Assembly (NCBI RefSeq): GCF_013155125.1
Contig: NZ_CP053564.1
Span: forward strand, 5,773,501-5,837,500
Length of the DNA: 64,000 nucleotides
Source of the DNA: Pseudonocardia broussonetiae
GTDB lineage: Bacteria > Actinomycetota > Actinomycetes > Mycobacteriales > Pseudonocardiaceae
Direction: 5' to 3'
In this document: positions 1 to 9,003 of the stretch, piece by piece
How the letters are laid out: every line of letters begins with the position of its first letter
Numbering within the stretch: position 1 is the first letter of the stretch
Program-made: the position numbers and the translations under genes
Notes under the pieces: model-generated
Seen by the model: only the letters and a program-made list of their open reading frames with translations
The model's database searches: none
Told to the model about the DNA's origin: nothing

Positions 1-2
1 CC

Positions 3-644
3 GACGCCGAGCTCGACCACACCCTGGGGCTGCTCCTGCTGCGGGAGGGACGTGGGATCGAGCTGCACGCCACCGCGGCGACGCACGCGACGCTGACCGC
101 GGGCACCGGCGTGCTGACCACCCTGGAGCGCTACTGCCCCGTCGGGTGGACCCCCGTCGTCCCGGGGAAGGAGGTGTCGCTGGGCGGCATCTCCTACCAG
201 GCGTTCGACGCCCCCACCGGCAAGCACGACCGCTTCGGCGGGGGCACCGGCGAGGGGCGGGTCGTGGGCTACCGGTTCACCGACGAGGCCACCGGGGCCG
301 CGGCGGTCTACCTGCCGGGCGTGCAGGAGCTCACGCCGGCCGTGCTCGCCGAGCTCGAGGGCGTCGACTGCCTGCTCGTCGACGGCACCTGCTGGCACGA
401 CGACGAGATGATCCGCCTCGGCCTGGCCGCGAAGACGGCCCACGGCATGGGGCACCTCGCCGTCGGCGGCCCCGGGGGCAGCCTCGAGCAGCTGGCCGGG
501 CTGCCGATCGCCCGCCGGATCTACGTCCACATCAACAACACCAACCCGATGCTGCTCGAGGACTCGCCGGAACGGCGCCACGTCGAGCGGTGCGGGATGG
601 AAGTGGCCCACGACGGTCTCGAGGTGGAGGTCCCCGCACGATGA
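3..644 (+). CDS. pqqB: Pyrroloquinoline quinone biosynthesis protein PqqB (3' part)
   Basis: The reading frame is open from the window edge, so the 5' end lies outside; 213 residues are visible of the family's roughly 300. PqqB is a metallo-beta-lactamase-fold protein of the PQQ pathway, proposed to hydroxylate the PqqA-derived Glu-Tyr intermediate. The visible part carries the family's DGTCWHDDEM segment and, near the C-terminus, the VHINNTNPML segment expected in PqqB. The stop overlaps the pqqC start in an ATGA, so the genes are translationally coupled. Identity is strongly supported by the following pqqC, pqqD and pqqE. Confidence 0.93.
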   Translation, partial: DAELDHTLGLLLLREGRGIELHATAATHATLTAGTGVLTTLERYCPVGWTPVVPGKEVSLGGISYQAFDAPTGKHDRFGGGTGEGRVVGYRFTDEATGAAAVYLPGVQELTPAVLAELEGVDCLLVDGTCWHDDEMIRLGLAAKTAHGMGHLAVGGPGGSLEQLAGLPIARRIYVHINNTNPMLLEDSPERRHVERCGMEVAHDGLEVEVPAR

Positions 645-1381
645 CGGACACGATGACGGACACGGACGCGATGACGACGGGAGCGCCCCCCGAGGTCGAC
701 GCCCTCGTCGAGCGGCTGCGCGCGCACTCGCAGAGCTACCACAGCGCGCACCCGTTCCACCTGCGGATGAACGAGGGCCTGCTCGCTCCCGCCCAGATCC
801 GCGGGTGGGTGGCCAACCGCTACTACTACCAGGAGATGATCCCGCGCAAGGACGCCGCGATCCTCGCCAACTGCCCGGACCCGGCGGTGCGCCGGCGCTG
901 GATCCGCCGCATCACCGACCACGACGGCACCGCGGACGGCGAGGGCGGCATCGAGGCGTGGCTGCGCCTCGGCGAGGCCTGCGGGCTGCGGCGCGAGGAG
1001 ATCGCCGACCACCGCCACCTCGTGCCGGGCGTGCGGTTCGCGGTGGACGCCTACGTCACGTTCGCCCGGACGCGGCCCTGGGTGGAGGCGGTCGCGTCGT
1101 CGCTGACCGAGCTGTTCGCGCCGGACCTGATGGCCGAGCGCCTCCGGGCGTTCGAGCAGCGCTACACCTGGATCGCACCGGAGGGCCTGGCCTACTTCCG
1201 CAACCGCCTGGAGCAGGCGCCCCGCGACTCCGAGCACGCCCTGGAGGTGGTGCTGCGGTACTGCCGGACCCTGCAGGACCAGGACGCGGCGGTGGCCGCG
1301 CTGTCGTTCAAGTGCGACGTCCTGTGGTCGATGATGGACGCGATCGACCAGGCGTACGGGGACCGGTCCCGTGCCGGGTGA
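641..1381 (+). CDS. pqqC: Pyrroloquinoline-quinone synthase PqqC
   Basis: 246 residues, close to the usual 240-250. PqqC is a cofactor-free oxidase that closes the ring and performs the final eight-electron oxidation to PQQ, using O2. The sequence has the heme-oxygenase-like helical fold signature: HPFHLRMNEG near residue 40, WVANRYYYQ near residue 60, and an ITDHDG motif after residue 85. The ATG overlaps the pqqB stop (ATGA). A start further upstream in this frame would only read pqqB out of frame. The 3' end overlaps pqqD by 11 bases. Confidence 0.95.
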   Translation: MTDTMTDTDAMTTGAPPEVDALVERLRAHSQSYHSAHPFHLRMNEGLLAPAQIRGWVANRYYYQEMIPRKDAAILANCPDPAVRRRWIRRITDHDGTADGEGGIEAWLRLGEACGLRREEIADHRHLVPGVRFAVDAYVTFARTRPWVEAVASSLTELFAPDLMAERLRAFEQRYTWIAPEGLAYFRNRLEQAPRDSEHALEVVLRYCRTLQDQDAAVAALSFKCDVLWSMMDAIDQAYGDRSRAG

Positions 1382-1652
1382 CGTCCCGCCGTCGGGCCGC
1401 CCGGCGCTGGCGCGCCACGTCCGGATGCGGTTCGACCCGACCCGCGAGCGGCACGTGCTGCTGGGCCCGGAGTCGGTGATCGTGCTCAACCCGACCGGCG
1501 CCGACATCCTCGGCCTGTGCGACGGGCGGCGGACCGTGTCCGACGTCGCCGCGGCGCTGCGGGTCCGCTACGAGCGGGTGGTGGACGACGAGGTGACGGC
1601 GTTCCTCGCCCGGCTCGTCACGAAGCGATGTGTGGAGATCAGTGATGGATAG
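1371..1652 (+). CDS. pqqD: PQQ biosynthesis peptide chaperone PqqD
   Basis: 93 residues, typical for PqqD. It is a winged-helix RiPP recognition element that binds the PqqA precursor peptide and presents it to the radical SAM enzyme PqqE. The GTG start lies inside the 3' end of pqqC and the stop overlaps the pqqE start region, so it is translationally coupled on both sides. Characteristic features are the LNPTGADIL segment, the TVSDVAAAL helix and a C-terminal helix ending in VTKRCVEI. pqqA is not visible here and probably lies upstream of the window. Confidence 0.93.
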   Translation: MPGDVPPSGRPALARHVRMRFDPTRERHVLLGPESVIVLNPTGADILGLCDGRRTVSDVAAALRVRYERVVDDEVTAFLARLVTKRCVEISDG

Positions 1653-2727
1653 GCCCTTCGGACTGCTGGCCGAGCTCACCTACCGCTGCCCGCTGGCCTG
1701 CGCCTACTGCTCGAACCCGCTCGAGCTCGCCGCCTACGACGACGAGCTGGGCACCGCCGAGTGGCAGCGCGTGTTCACCGAGGCCGCCGCGATGGGGGTG
1801 CTGCAGTGCCACCTCTCCGGCGGCGAGCCGCTGCTGCGCCGCGACCTCGTCGAGCTGGTGCGCACGGCCGCGGACCTCGGCATGTACACGAACCTGGTGA
1901 CCAGTGCGATCGGGCTCTCGCGCGGCCGCGCGGAGGAGCTGAAGGAGGCCGGGCTCGACCACGTGCAGGTCAGCGTGCAGGCCGACGAGCCCGCCACCTC
2001 CGACCGCATCGCCGGCATCCCGTCGTTCGAGCGCAAGCTCCGGGCGGCCGCCGTGGTGAAGGAGCTCGGCTGGCCGCTGACGGTCAACGTGGTGGTGCAC
2101 CGGCAGAACATCGACCGCCTCGCCGAGATCATCGCGCTGGTCGAGGAGCTCGACGCCGACCGCGTCGAGCTGGCCAACACCCAGTACTACGGCTGGGCGT
2201 GGCGCAACCGGGCGGCGCTGCTGCCCAGCCGCGCCCAGCTCGCCGCCGCCGAGGACGTCGTCCGCGCCGCGCGCGAGCGCCTGGCGGGCCGGATGGAGGT
2301 CCTGCACGTGCTGGCCGACTACTACAGCGCGTACCCCAAGCCCTGCATGGGCGGGTGGGCCGCGCGCCAGCTGACCGTGGCCCCCAACGGCGACGCGCTG
2401 CCCTGCCCGGCGGCGCAGACCCTGCCGCTGCCGCGGGCCAGCGTGCGGGAGGAGTCCCTGCAGCGGATCTGGGACGACGCCCCGGTGTTCACCGCGTTCC
2501 GCGGCACCGGCTGGATGAGCGACCCCTGCCGGACCTGCGACCGCCGCGAGATCGACTTCGGCGGGTGCCGCTGCCAGGCGTTCCAGCTCACCGGCGACGC
2601 CGCCCGCACCGATCCGGTGTGCCACCTCTCGCCCGACCACGCCCTCGTGGCCGACGCCGTCGAGGCGGCCAACGCGGGAGGCCGACGGCACGAGGAGGTG
2701 CTCGTCCCGCGTCCGCACCGCGCCTGA
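1645..2727 (+). CDS. pqqE: PqqA peptide cyclase, radical SAM/SPASM protein PqqE
   Basis: 360 residues from the ATG at 1645; in-frame GTG codons at 1630 and 1642 are less likely starts. PqqE links the Glu and Tyr side chains of PqqA by radical chemistry. C15, C19 and C22 form the CxxxCxxC [4Fe-4S]/SAM motif (RCPLACAYC). The LSGGEPLLRRDL segment follows the radical SAM plan. The SPASM region near the C-terminus has clustered cysteines (CMGGW, CPAAQT, CRTCDRR, GGCRCQ) for auxiliary Fe-S clusters. Last gene of the visible pqq run; the next gene is convergent. Confidence 0.95.
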   Translation: MDRPFGLLAELTYRCPLACAYCSNPLELAAYDDELGTAEWQRVFTEAAAMGVLQCHLSGGEPLLRRDLVELVRTAADLGMYTNLVTSAIGLSRGRAEELKEAGLDHVQVSVQADEPATSDRIAGIPSFERKLRAAAVVKELGWPLTVNVVVHRQNIDRLAEIIALVEELDADRVELANTQYYGWAWRNRAALLPSRAQLAAAEDVVRAARERLAGRMEVLHVLADYYSAYPKPCMGGWAARQLTVAPNGDALPCPAAQTLPLPRASVREESLQRIWDDAPVFTAFRGTGWMSDPCRTCDRREIDFGGCRCQAFQLTGDAARTDPVCHLSPDHALVADAVEAANAGGRRHEEVLVPRPHRA

Positions 2728-2749
2728 GTGCGGGGGACGGTGGGTGGGG

Positions 2750-3814
2750 CTAGTCGACCTCGATCGGGGGTCCCCCGAGCACGACGAAGCTCAGGACCCA
2801 GTAGGCGACGTACAGCGCGAGCAGGACGAAGCCGTGCCACCGCTGCAACCGCCCGGTCCACAGGAAGTACGCCGCGAGACCGGTCACCGCGATGAGCGCG
2901 GTCAGGTGCCAGGTGAGCACGTCCGGACCGACGACGATCGCGCCGCCCGCGAGGATGATGACGCCGAGCTTCCCGGTCACCGAGAAGACGACGCTCCCGA
3001 TGACGTTGCCGATCCCGACCTCCGGCGCGCCCCTCCGGATGGGCTCCACCGTCAGGAAGACGTCCTCCAGGGTCAGGACGGCGGTGACGATCGTGGCGCC
3101 GAAGAGCGTGCCCTCGATCCCGTAGGCCTCCAGGATCCCCTCGACGCCGATGCCCGTGGTCGCCGCGCCGACGACGAGACCGGTGAGCGCGAGCAGCGCC
3201 AGCGCCAGCCCGGCCCAGCCGGGGAGCCTGCGCGCCTCGGCGAAGGGCATCTCGTCGGCGAACGACGTCCCCGGCGCCTGCTCCCCCTCCGCCGGGTCCC
3301 CCTCCGCCCGGTCCTCCCGCCCGCCGCCGGTCTCCACCATCCCCGCGTAGATCTCGGCGTTGCGGAAGACCGGGATCGCCCGCTGGGACTCCCGGACCGC
3401 GACGTAGGTGATGAACAGCACGAACAGGGCGACGAGCACGACGCCGTCGACGAGGGTCAGCGGCGCCGTCAGCGTGAACACGATCATCACCAGCGGTGCT
3501 CCGGCCAGCAGCGCCACGTAGTCGCGCGGGATCTGCAGCCGCACCGGGGTGAGGATCGCGGCGATCGCGAGCACGACCCCGGTCAGCGAGATCGCCGTGC
3601 CGAAGACCGTGCCCAGCGCGACGCCGCTGAGGTCCTCGAGGTTCAGCGCGACCCCGAGGAAGATGTCGTCGAACTCGATGCCCGTGAAGACGATCGCGAG
3701 CAGGAACAGCGAGACCCGCAGGCCGCTCGCGGCCCCCACGAGGTAGCCGATCAGCTTCTCGGCGCTGAACACCAGCAGCGTCGCGCCGGAGATGAACACG
3801 AACACGGAGGTCAT
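2750..3814 (-). CDS. CaCA-family sodium/calcium exchanger-like membrane protein
   Basis: 354 residues, almost entirely hydrophobic, with about ten membrane segments in two halves separated by a charged loop (about residues 165-205, rich in Glu/Asp/Gly). Each half carries an alpha-repeat-like stretch: TGIEFDDIFLG in the first and TLEDVFLT in the second, with acidic residues where exchangers bind cations. This fits the CaCA superfamily, though the motifs differ from the classic GxSxPE form, so the ion is uncertain. The ATG at 3814 was chosen over an in-frame upstream codon because GAGGGGGAAG lies just ahead of it. Convergent with pqqE. Confidence 0.8.
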   Translation of the reverse strand: MTSVFVFISGATLLVFSAEKLIGYLVGAASGLRVSLFLLAIVFTGIEFDDIFLGVALNLEDLSGVALGTVFGTAISLTGVVLAIAAILTPVRLQIPRDYVALLAGAPLVMIVFTLTAPLTLVDGVVLVALFVLFITYVAVRESQRAIPVFRNAEIYAGMVETGGGREDRAEGDPAEGEQAPGTSFADEMPFAEARRLPGWAGLALALLALTGLVVGAATTGIGVEGILEAYGIEGTLFGATIVTAVLTLEDVFLTVEPIRRGAPEVGIGNVIGSVVFSVTGKLGVIILAGGAIVVGPDVLTWHLTALIAVTGLAAYFLWTGRLQRWHGFVLLALYVAYWVLSFVVLGGPPIEVD

Positions 3815-4004
3815 GCGACTTCCCCCTCGCACCGGCCGCACTGCCGACATCGTGCGGTTCCCCGCAACCGCGCCCCGATGGTCGCAAACCGGCGTCGTCG
3901 CCCGCTAGTGCCGAAGCACCGCGCGTTCCCGGGATCGCTCCCGGCACCCCGTCAGCCGGTCTGGCAGGCTGTCGTCCGCGCACCCCACCAACGAGAGGAC
4001 CACC

Positions 4005-4379
4005 GTGGCCCAGCAGAAGCCCGAGGTCGACCCGCACGACGGCCCGGCGCCCGCCGACCTGCTCGTCACCGACCTCGTCGTCGGCGACGGCGCCGAGGCC
4101 CGCGCGGGCCAGAACGTCGAGGTGCACTACGTCGGCGTCGCGCACAGCAGCGGCGAGGAGTTCGACGCCTCCTGGAACCGCGGCTCCGCGTTCCGCTTCC
4201 CCCTCGGCGCCGGCCGCGTCATCGCGGGCTGGGACCAGGGCGTCGTCGGCATGAAGGTCGGCGGACGCCGCCGGCTCGTCATCCCGCCGCACATGGGCTA
4301 CGGCGACCGCGGCGCCGGCGGCGCGATCAAGAGCGGCGAGACGCTGATCTTCGTGGTCGACCTGCTCGGCGTCTCCTGA
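4005..4379 (+). CDS. FKBP-type peptidyl-prolyl cis-trans isomerase
   Basis: 124 residues, a single cytoplasmic FKBP domain with no signal peptide. It catalyses cis-trans isomerisation of peptidyl-proline bonds in folding proteins. The FKBP core is complete: VEVHYVG, FDASWNRG, FRFPLGAGRVIAGWD, VGGRRRLVIPPHMGYG and the closing LIFVVDLL strand. The start is GTG, preceded by GAGAGGACC. A metallophosphoesterase frame starts 13 bases after the stop and is probably cotranscribed. Confidence 0.93.
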   Translation: MAQQKPEVDPHDGPAPADLLVTDLVVGDGAEARAGQNVEVHYVGVAHSSGEEFDASWNRGSAFRFPLGAGRVIAGWDQGVVGMKVGGRRRLVIPPHMGYGDRGAGGAIKSGETLIFVVDLLGVS

Positions 4380-4392
4380 TCGGACCGGGGCC

Positions 4393-4908
4393 CTGCACCT
4401 CCTGATCCTCAGCGACACCCACCTCCCGGCGCGGGCGCGCGACCTGCCCGCGCCGGTGTGGGACGCCGTCGACGCCGCGGACGTGGTGATCCACGCCGGC
4501 GACTGGATCTCCGTGGCCGCCCTCGACGCGCTGGAGGCCCGCGCGCGGCGGCTCGTCGGCGTCCACGGCAACAACGACGGCGACGCCCTCCGCGCCCGGC
4601 TCCCCGAGGTGGCCCGCGCCGAGCTCGGCGGGGTCCGGTTCGCCGTCGTGCACGAGACCGGCTCGTCGAAGGGCCGGGAGAAGCGCTGCTCCACCGCCTA
4701 CCCCGACGCCGACGTGCTCGTGTTCGGGCACAGCCACATCCCCTGGGACTCCACGACGGCGTCCGGGCTGCGGCTGCTCAACCCCGGCTCCCCCACCGAC
4801 CGGCGCCGGCAGCCGACGCACACCTGGATGACGGCCGAGGTCGACGGTGGCATCCTCGGCGCGGTGACCCTGCACCACCTGGAGACCCCGCACCGCGTGG
4901 AGCGCTGA
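4393..4908 (+). CDS. YfcE-type metallophosphoesterase (apparent CTG start)
   Basis: Calcineurin-like phosphoesterase of about 171 residues. All metal-binding motifs are present: DTH at residues 8-10, HAGDW, GNNDGD, HE and GHSHIP near the C-terminus. The first ATG/GTG/TTG in frame is GTG at 4456, which would remove the DTH motif. Upstream the frame is open only to a TGA at 4345, and the only plausible initiators are CTG at 4393 or 4402. CTG at 4393 gives the family-like N-terminus LHLLILSDTH. The gene lies 13 bases after the FKBP stop and 2 bases before the LigD-like gene, so it sits in an operon. Confidence 0.82.
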   Translation: MHLLILSDTHLPARARDLPAPVWDAVDAADVVIHAGDWISVAALDALEARARRLVGVHGNNDGDALRARLPEVARAELGGVRFAVVHETGSSKGREKRCSTAYPDADVLVFGHSHIPWDSTTASGLRLLNPGSPTDRRRQPTHTWMTAEVDGGILGAVTLHHLETPHRVER

Positions 4909-4910
4909 CG

Positions 4911-5867
4911 GTGGCGAAGGAGAAGGCGCCGAAGGAGACCCGCGAGGGCGTCGAGCTTAGCAGCCTCGACGGCCCTCTGTTCGACGGCTCCGGCGCCACC
5001 AAGCGCGACCTCGTCGACTACCTCGACGCCGTCTCCGCCCGGATCCTGCCCGGGCTCGCCGGGCGCGCGCTGTCGGTGGTGCGCGTGCGGCCGGGGCAGG
5101 AGCCGTTCATGCAGAAGAACGTCCCGAAGTACGCGCCCGACTGGATCGCCACCACGGCGGCGTGGGCGCACGCCTCGCAGCGCGAGGTCCACTACGCCCT
5201 GTGCGACGACCGCCGCACCCTGCTGTGGTTCGCCAACCAGCGCGCGGTCGAGTACCACCCGACGCTCATGCGGGCCGGGGACACCGTCGCGACGCAGCTC
5301 GTGATCGACCTCGACCCCCCGGTCGACGACGACTTCGCGCACGTCGTGGCCGCCGCCGCGCTCGTGCGGCGGGCGCTGGCCGACTCCGGGCTCGCGGGCG
5401 CGCTGAAGACGAGCGGTGCGAAGGGCGTGCACGTCGTCGTGCCGCTGGAGCCGTCCGCCGTCGACGACGCCGCCGCGGCCACCCGCGCGCTGGCCGCCCG
5501 GGCCGCGGCCCTCGACCCCGCCGTCGCGACCACCGCGTACATCAAGGAGGACCGGGAGGGGAAGGTCTTCGTCGACTCCACCCGGGCCGGGGGCGCCACG
5601 ATCGTCGCGGCCTACAGCCCGCGCGTGCGGCCCGGGGCGCCCGTGTCGTTCCCGGTGGCCTGGGACGACCTCGCGGGCGTCCACCCCACCGACTTCACGA
5701 TCCGCACCGCCCCCGGGCTGCTCGGCGACGCCGACCCGTGGGCCGCCGCGCTGCCCGCGCCGCAGGCGCTGCCCGCCGACCTCGTCGAGCAGGGCCACAC
5801 CATCCCGGTCGCCCGCGTGGCCGCCATGCACGAGGGCAAGCGGCGGGCGCGGGCGCGCCGGCAGTGA
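4911..5867 (+). CDS. Stand-alone LigD-type polymerase/primase domain protein
   Basis: 318 residues matching the polymerase domain of the NHEJ protein LigD, an AEP-superfamily nucleotidyltransferase that fills ends with ribo- or deoxynucleotides. Visible motifs are the metal-binding DLD (D133, D135) in VIDLDPP, TSGAKGVHV (S168 region) and the late AYSPR segment, followed by HPTDFTIRT. No ligase or nuclease domain is attached and no Ku gene is nearby, so its repair role is inferred from the family. The GTG start is 2 bases after the phosphoesterase stop. Confidence 0.88.
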   Translation: MAKEKAPKETREGVELSSLDGPLFDGSGATKRDLVDYLDAVSARILPGLAGRALSVVRVRPGQEPFMQKNVPKYAPDWIATTAAWAHASQREVHYALCDDRRTLLWFANQRAVEYHPTLMRAGDTVATQLVIDLDPPVDDDFAHVVAAAALVRRALADSGLAGALKTSGAKGVHVVVPLEPSAVDDAAAATRALAARAAALDPAVATTAYIKEDREGKVFVDSTRAGGATIVAAYSPRVRPGAPVSFPVAWDDLAGVHPTDFTIRTAPGLLGDADPWAAALPAPQALPADLVEQGHTIPVARVAAMHEGKRRARARRQ

Positions 5868-5882
5868 TGCGAGGATGAGGCC

Positions 5883-6188
5883 ATGATCACCGAGATCGCC
5901 GACTTCGCCGTCCTCCCCGACAAGCAGGAGCAGTTCGCCGACGCCGTGCGCGAGGGCCTCGCGCTCGCCGCGCAGAGCCCCGGGTTCCGCGGCGCCCGCC
6001 TCACCCGCAGCATCGAGACGCCCACCCGGTTCGTGCTGTTCATCGAGTGGGACAGCGTCGAGGCGCACACCGTCGGCTTCCGCGAGTCCGAGCTGTTCCC
6101 GCAGTGGCGCGCGATCGTCGGCCCCTTCTTCGACGGCCCGCCGACGGTCGAGCACGTCGAGGAGCTCGTCGCGCATCCCGGGGACTGA
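5883..6188 (+). CDS. Antibiotic biosynthesis monooxygenase (ABM) domain protein
   Basis: 101 residues forming one ABM ferredoxin-like domain: an N-terminal ITEIADFAVLPDKQEQF strand/helix and the FVLFIEWDSVEAH segment typical of the family. Members are small dimeric cofactor-free oxygenases or simply ligand-binding proteins; the substrate cannot be predicted. The ATG is 15 bases after the LigD-like gene, so it may be the last gene of that operon. Confidence 0.8.
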   Translation: MITEIADFAVLPDKQEQFADAVREGLALAAQSPGFRGARLTRSIETPTRFVLFIEWDSVEAHTVGFRESELFPQWRAIVGPFFDGPPTVEHVEELVAHPGD

Positions 6189-6221
6189 GAGGCGGCTGAG
6201 GGCGGGTCACGGCCGGTCGCC

Positions 6222-6227
6222 TAGCGT
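6222..6227 (+). promoter_or_regulatory. Candidate leaderless -10 box (TAGCGT)
   Basis: TAGCGT lies 7 nt before the GTG at 6235. This spacing puts the transcription start at the start codon. No clear -35 is seen. Confidence 0.5.
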
Positions 6228-6234
6228 CGCAGGA

Positions 6235-9003
6235 GTGCCCCGCCTCCCGCGCGTGCTGCTGCTCGCGCTCGCGCTCCTCGTGCTCGTCCCCGCCACGGCC
6301 CTCGCCTCCCCCGCTCCGAGCTCGGGCCCGGGGAGCGTCACCGAGGCGCGCGTCGACGTCCCCGGGGCCACGCTGGACACCACGCTCTACCTCCCCGCGA
6401 CGACGCCGGCCCCGGCGGTGCTGGTCGCCCACGGCTTCGGCGGGAGCAAGGCCTCGGTCGACGACGACGCCCGCGCGCTCGCCGACCGCGGCTTCGTCGT
6501 GCTCGCCTGGTCGGCCCGCGGGTTCGGCGCGAGCACCGGGCAGATCGCGCTCAACGCCCCGGACGCCGAGGTCGCCGACGCGAGCGCGCTGCTCGACCGG
6601 CTCGCCGCGATGCCCGAGGTCGTGCAGGACGGGCCGGGCGACCCGCGCGCGGGCGTCACCGGGGCGTCGTACGGCGGGGCGCTCGCGCTGCTGCTCGCCG
6701 GCTACGACCCCCGCGTCGACGCGATCGCCCCGGTGATCACCTGGAACGACCTGGGCCAGGCGCTGTTCCCCAACGCCGCCGCGGCCGGTGCGCTGCCCGC
6801 GGACACCCCGGCGCGCGGCGCCTTCGCCGCCGACGGGGTGTTCAAGCGCGGCTGGGCCGGGGTCTTCTTCTCTGCGGGCCTGGGCACGGGCGCGCCGGGC
6901 GAGCCGGGCACCGACGACGCCACGAGGCCCGCCGTCCCCGCCGCCCCCGCACCCGGCGCCTCCCCCACCTGCGGCAGGTTCACCCCCGAGGTCTGCGCCG
7001 CCTACACCGACGCCGCGACGACCGGGCGCCTGTCCCCGGCCACGGCGGCCCTGCTCGAGCGCTCCTCCCCCCGCACCGTGACCGGCCGGATCACCGCCCC
7101 GACGCTGCTGGTGCAGGGCGAGCAGGACACGCTGTTCGGCCTCGACCAGGCCGACGCCAACGCCCGCGAGATCGCCGCGAACGGCACCCCGGTGCAGGTG
7201 CGCTGGTACGCGGGCGGGCACGACGGCGCCGCCCCGGCCGACGACGTGCGCACCGCGGTCGGCGACTGGTTCGACCACCACCTGCTCGGCACCGGCGACG
7301 ACCCGGGCACGACGTTCTCCTACGGCGTCGAGAGCGGCCTGCGCGCCGGCAGCAGCACCGCGACCGGCCGCACGGTCGTCGCGGCCGGCTACCCCGGCCT
7401 GGCCGGGGCCGGCGCGGTGCCGACGCAGGACCTCGCGCTGACCGGCGGCGCGCGCGTCGTCGCCACCCCGGCGGGCGGCAGCCCCGCCGCGATCACCGCG
7501 CTGCCCGGGCTCGGCGGGGCGCTGGGCAGCCTCGGCGGCCGGATCTCCGCGCTCACCGCGGCGTTGCCCGGCCAGTCGGCGCAGTACGCCTCGGCCGCGC
7601 TGGCCGACCCGCTGCTGCTCACCGGCGCGCCCCGGATCGACCTCACCGTCTCCCGCGTCCCCGGCCAGCCCGGCCCCGACGAGGCGATCCTGTTCGTCTC
7701 GGCCTCCGAGGTCACCCCGGACGGCACGCGCACCCTGCTCGGCGGGGCCGTCGCGCCGGTGCGGGTCGCGGTCCCCGCCGACGGCTCCCCGGTCACCGTC
7801 CCGGTGACGCTGCCCGGCGTCGTCGCGCCGGTGGAGGCGGGCAACCGCGTCGTCGTCACGGTCGGCACCACCGACCAGGCCTACGCGGGCGGCACCGACC
7901 CGGCGGCCTGGTCCGTGGACGCCGGCACCGTGCTGACCGTCCCCGTCGTGCCCGGCGAGGCCGTCACGGCGAACACCGTGCCGCTCGGCCCGGCCGTCGG
8001 GATCGGCGTCGTGCTGGGCGTCGCGCTGCTGGCCTGGGGCGCGGCCGCGCTGCTGCGCCGGCGCGGCGCGGCCGCCGTCGACCCCGCCCCGGACGCCCCG
8101 CCGCTGGAGATCCGCGACCTCGCCAAGACCTACCGCGGCGGGTTCAGCGCCGTGCGGGGCGTGTCCTTCCGTGTCGAGCGCGGGCAGGTGCTGGGCCTGC
8201 TCGGACCCAACGGCGCCGGCAAGACCACCGTCCTGCGCATGCTGATGGGCCTCATCCGCCCGACCGCGGGCACGATGACCGCGTTCGGCGAGCCCGTCGG
8301 GCCCGGCGCCCCCGTGCTCGCCCGGATCGGGGCCTTCGTCGAGGGGCCGGGCTTCCTGCCGCACCTGTCCGGCGCCGACAACCTGCGCCTGTACTGGGCC
8401 GCCACCGGCCGCCCCACCGCGGAGGCCCACCTCGACGAGGCGCTGGAGATCGCCGGGCTCGGCGCCAGCGTGCAGCGCCGCGTCGGCGCCTACAGCCAGG
8501 GCATGCGCCAGCGCCTGGCCATCGCCCAGGCCATGCTCGGCCTGCCCGAGCTGCTCGTGCTCGACGAGCCGACCAACGGGCTCGACCCGCCCCAGATCCA
8601 CGCCATGCGCGAGGTCCTGCGCCGCTACGCCGCGGGCGGGCGCACCGTGCTGGTGTCGAGCCACCTGCTGGCCGAGGTCGAGCAGACGTGCGACCACGTG
8701 GTCGTCATGCACCACGGCCAGGTCGTCGCCGACGGCTCGGTCGAGGACGTCATCGCCGGGGGCGGGGCCGCGACGTTCGCCGTCGACGCGCCGTCCCGGG
8801 CGGCCGACGTCCTCGGCGCGCTCGCCGGCGTCCACGCGGTGGAGGTCGACGGGGAGCAGGTGCACGCCGAGCTCAACGGCACCCCGCGCGCGTCGGCGGT
8901 GCGGGCGCTCGTCACGGCCGGGGTCGACGTCGCGTCGGCCGGGCCGCGGCGCCGCCTCGAGGACGCGTTCCTGCAGCTCGTCGGAGAGGACGGCCCGTCG
9001 TGA
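6235..9003 (+). CDS. Secreted alpha/beta hydrolase - TM - ABC ATPase fusion
   Basis: 922 residues in three parts. A signal-peptide-like N-terminus (about 1-27) precedes a peptidase S15/X-Pro-like alpha/beta hydrolase with a plausible triad of S145 (GASYGG), D298 (GEQDTLF) and H329 (GGHDGA), then a beta-rich C-terminal domain. One strong membrane segment at about 586-607 ends in RRRG, placing the rest in the cytoplasm. Residues 625-922 are a DrrA/CcmA-like ABC ATPase with Walker A (GPNGAGKTT, 657-665), signature (SQGMRQ, 754-759) and Walker B (LLVLDEPT, D777/E778). The stop overlaps the permease start (GTGA), so the two form one transporter. Substrate unknown. The fusion puts an outside hydrolase and an inside motor on one chain. 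Confidence 0.9.
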   Translation: MPRLPRVLLLALALLVLVPATALASPAPSSGPGSVTEARVDVPGATLDTTLYLPATTPAPAVLVAHGFGGSKASVDDDARALADRGFVVLAWSARGFGASTGQIALNAPDAEVADASALLDRLAAMPEVVQDGPGDPRAGVTGASYGGALALLLAGYDPRVDAIAPVITWNDLGQALFPNAAAAGALPADTPARGAFAADGVFKRGWAGVFFSAGLGTGAPGEPGTDDATRPAVPAAPAPGASPTCGRFTPEVCAAYTDAATTGRLSPATAALLERSSPRTVTGRITAPTLLVQGEQDTLFGLDQADANAREIAANGTPVQVRWYAGGHDGAAPADDVRTAVGDWFDHHLLGTGDDPGTTFSYGVESGLRAGSSTATGRTVVAAGYPGLAGAGAVPTQDLALTGGARVVATPAGGSPAAITALPGLGGALGSLGGRISALTAALPGQSAQYASAALADPLLLTGAPRIDLTVSRVPGQPGPDEAILFVSASEVTPDGTRTLLGGAVAPVRVAVPADGSPVTVPVTLPGVVAPVEAGNRVVVTVGTTDQAYAGGTDPAAWSVDAGTVLTVPVVPGEAVTANTVPLGPAVGIGVVLGVALLAWGAAALLRRRGAAAVDPAPDAPPLEIRDLAKTYRGGFSAVRGVSFRVERGQVLGLLGPNGAGKTTVLRMLMGLIRPTAGTMTAFGEPVGPGAPVLARIGAFVEGPGFLPHLSGADNLRLYWAATGRPTAEAHLDEALEIAGLGASVQRRVGAYSQGMRQRLAIAQAMLGLPELLVLDEPTNGLDPPQIHAMREVLRRYAAGGRTVLVSSHLLAEVEQTCDHVVVMHHGQVVADGSVEDVIAGGGAATFAVDAPSRAADVLGALAGVHAVEVDGEQVHAELNGTPRASAVRALVTAGVDVASAGPRRRLEDAFLQLVGEDGPS

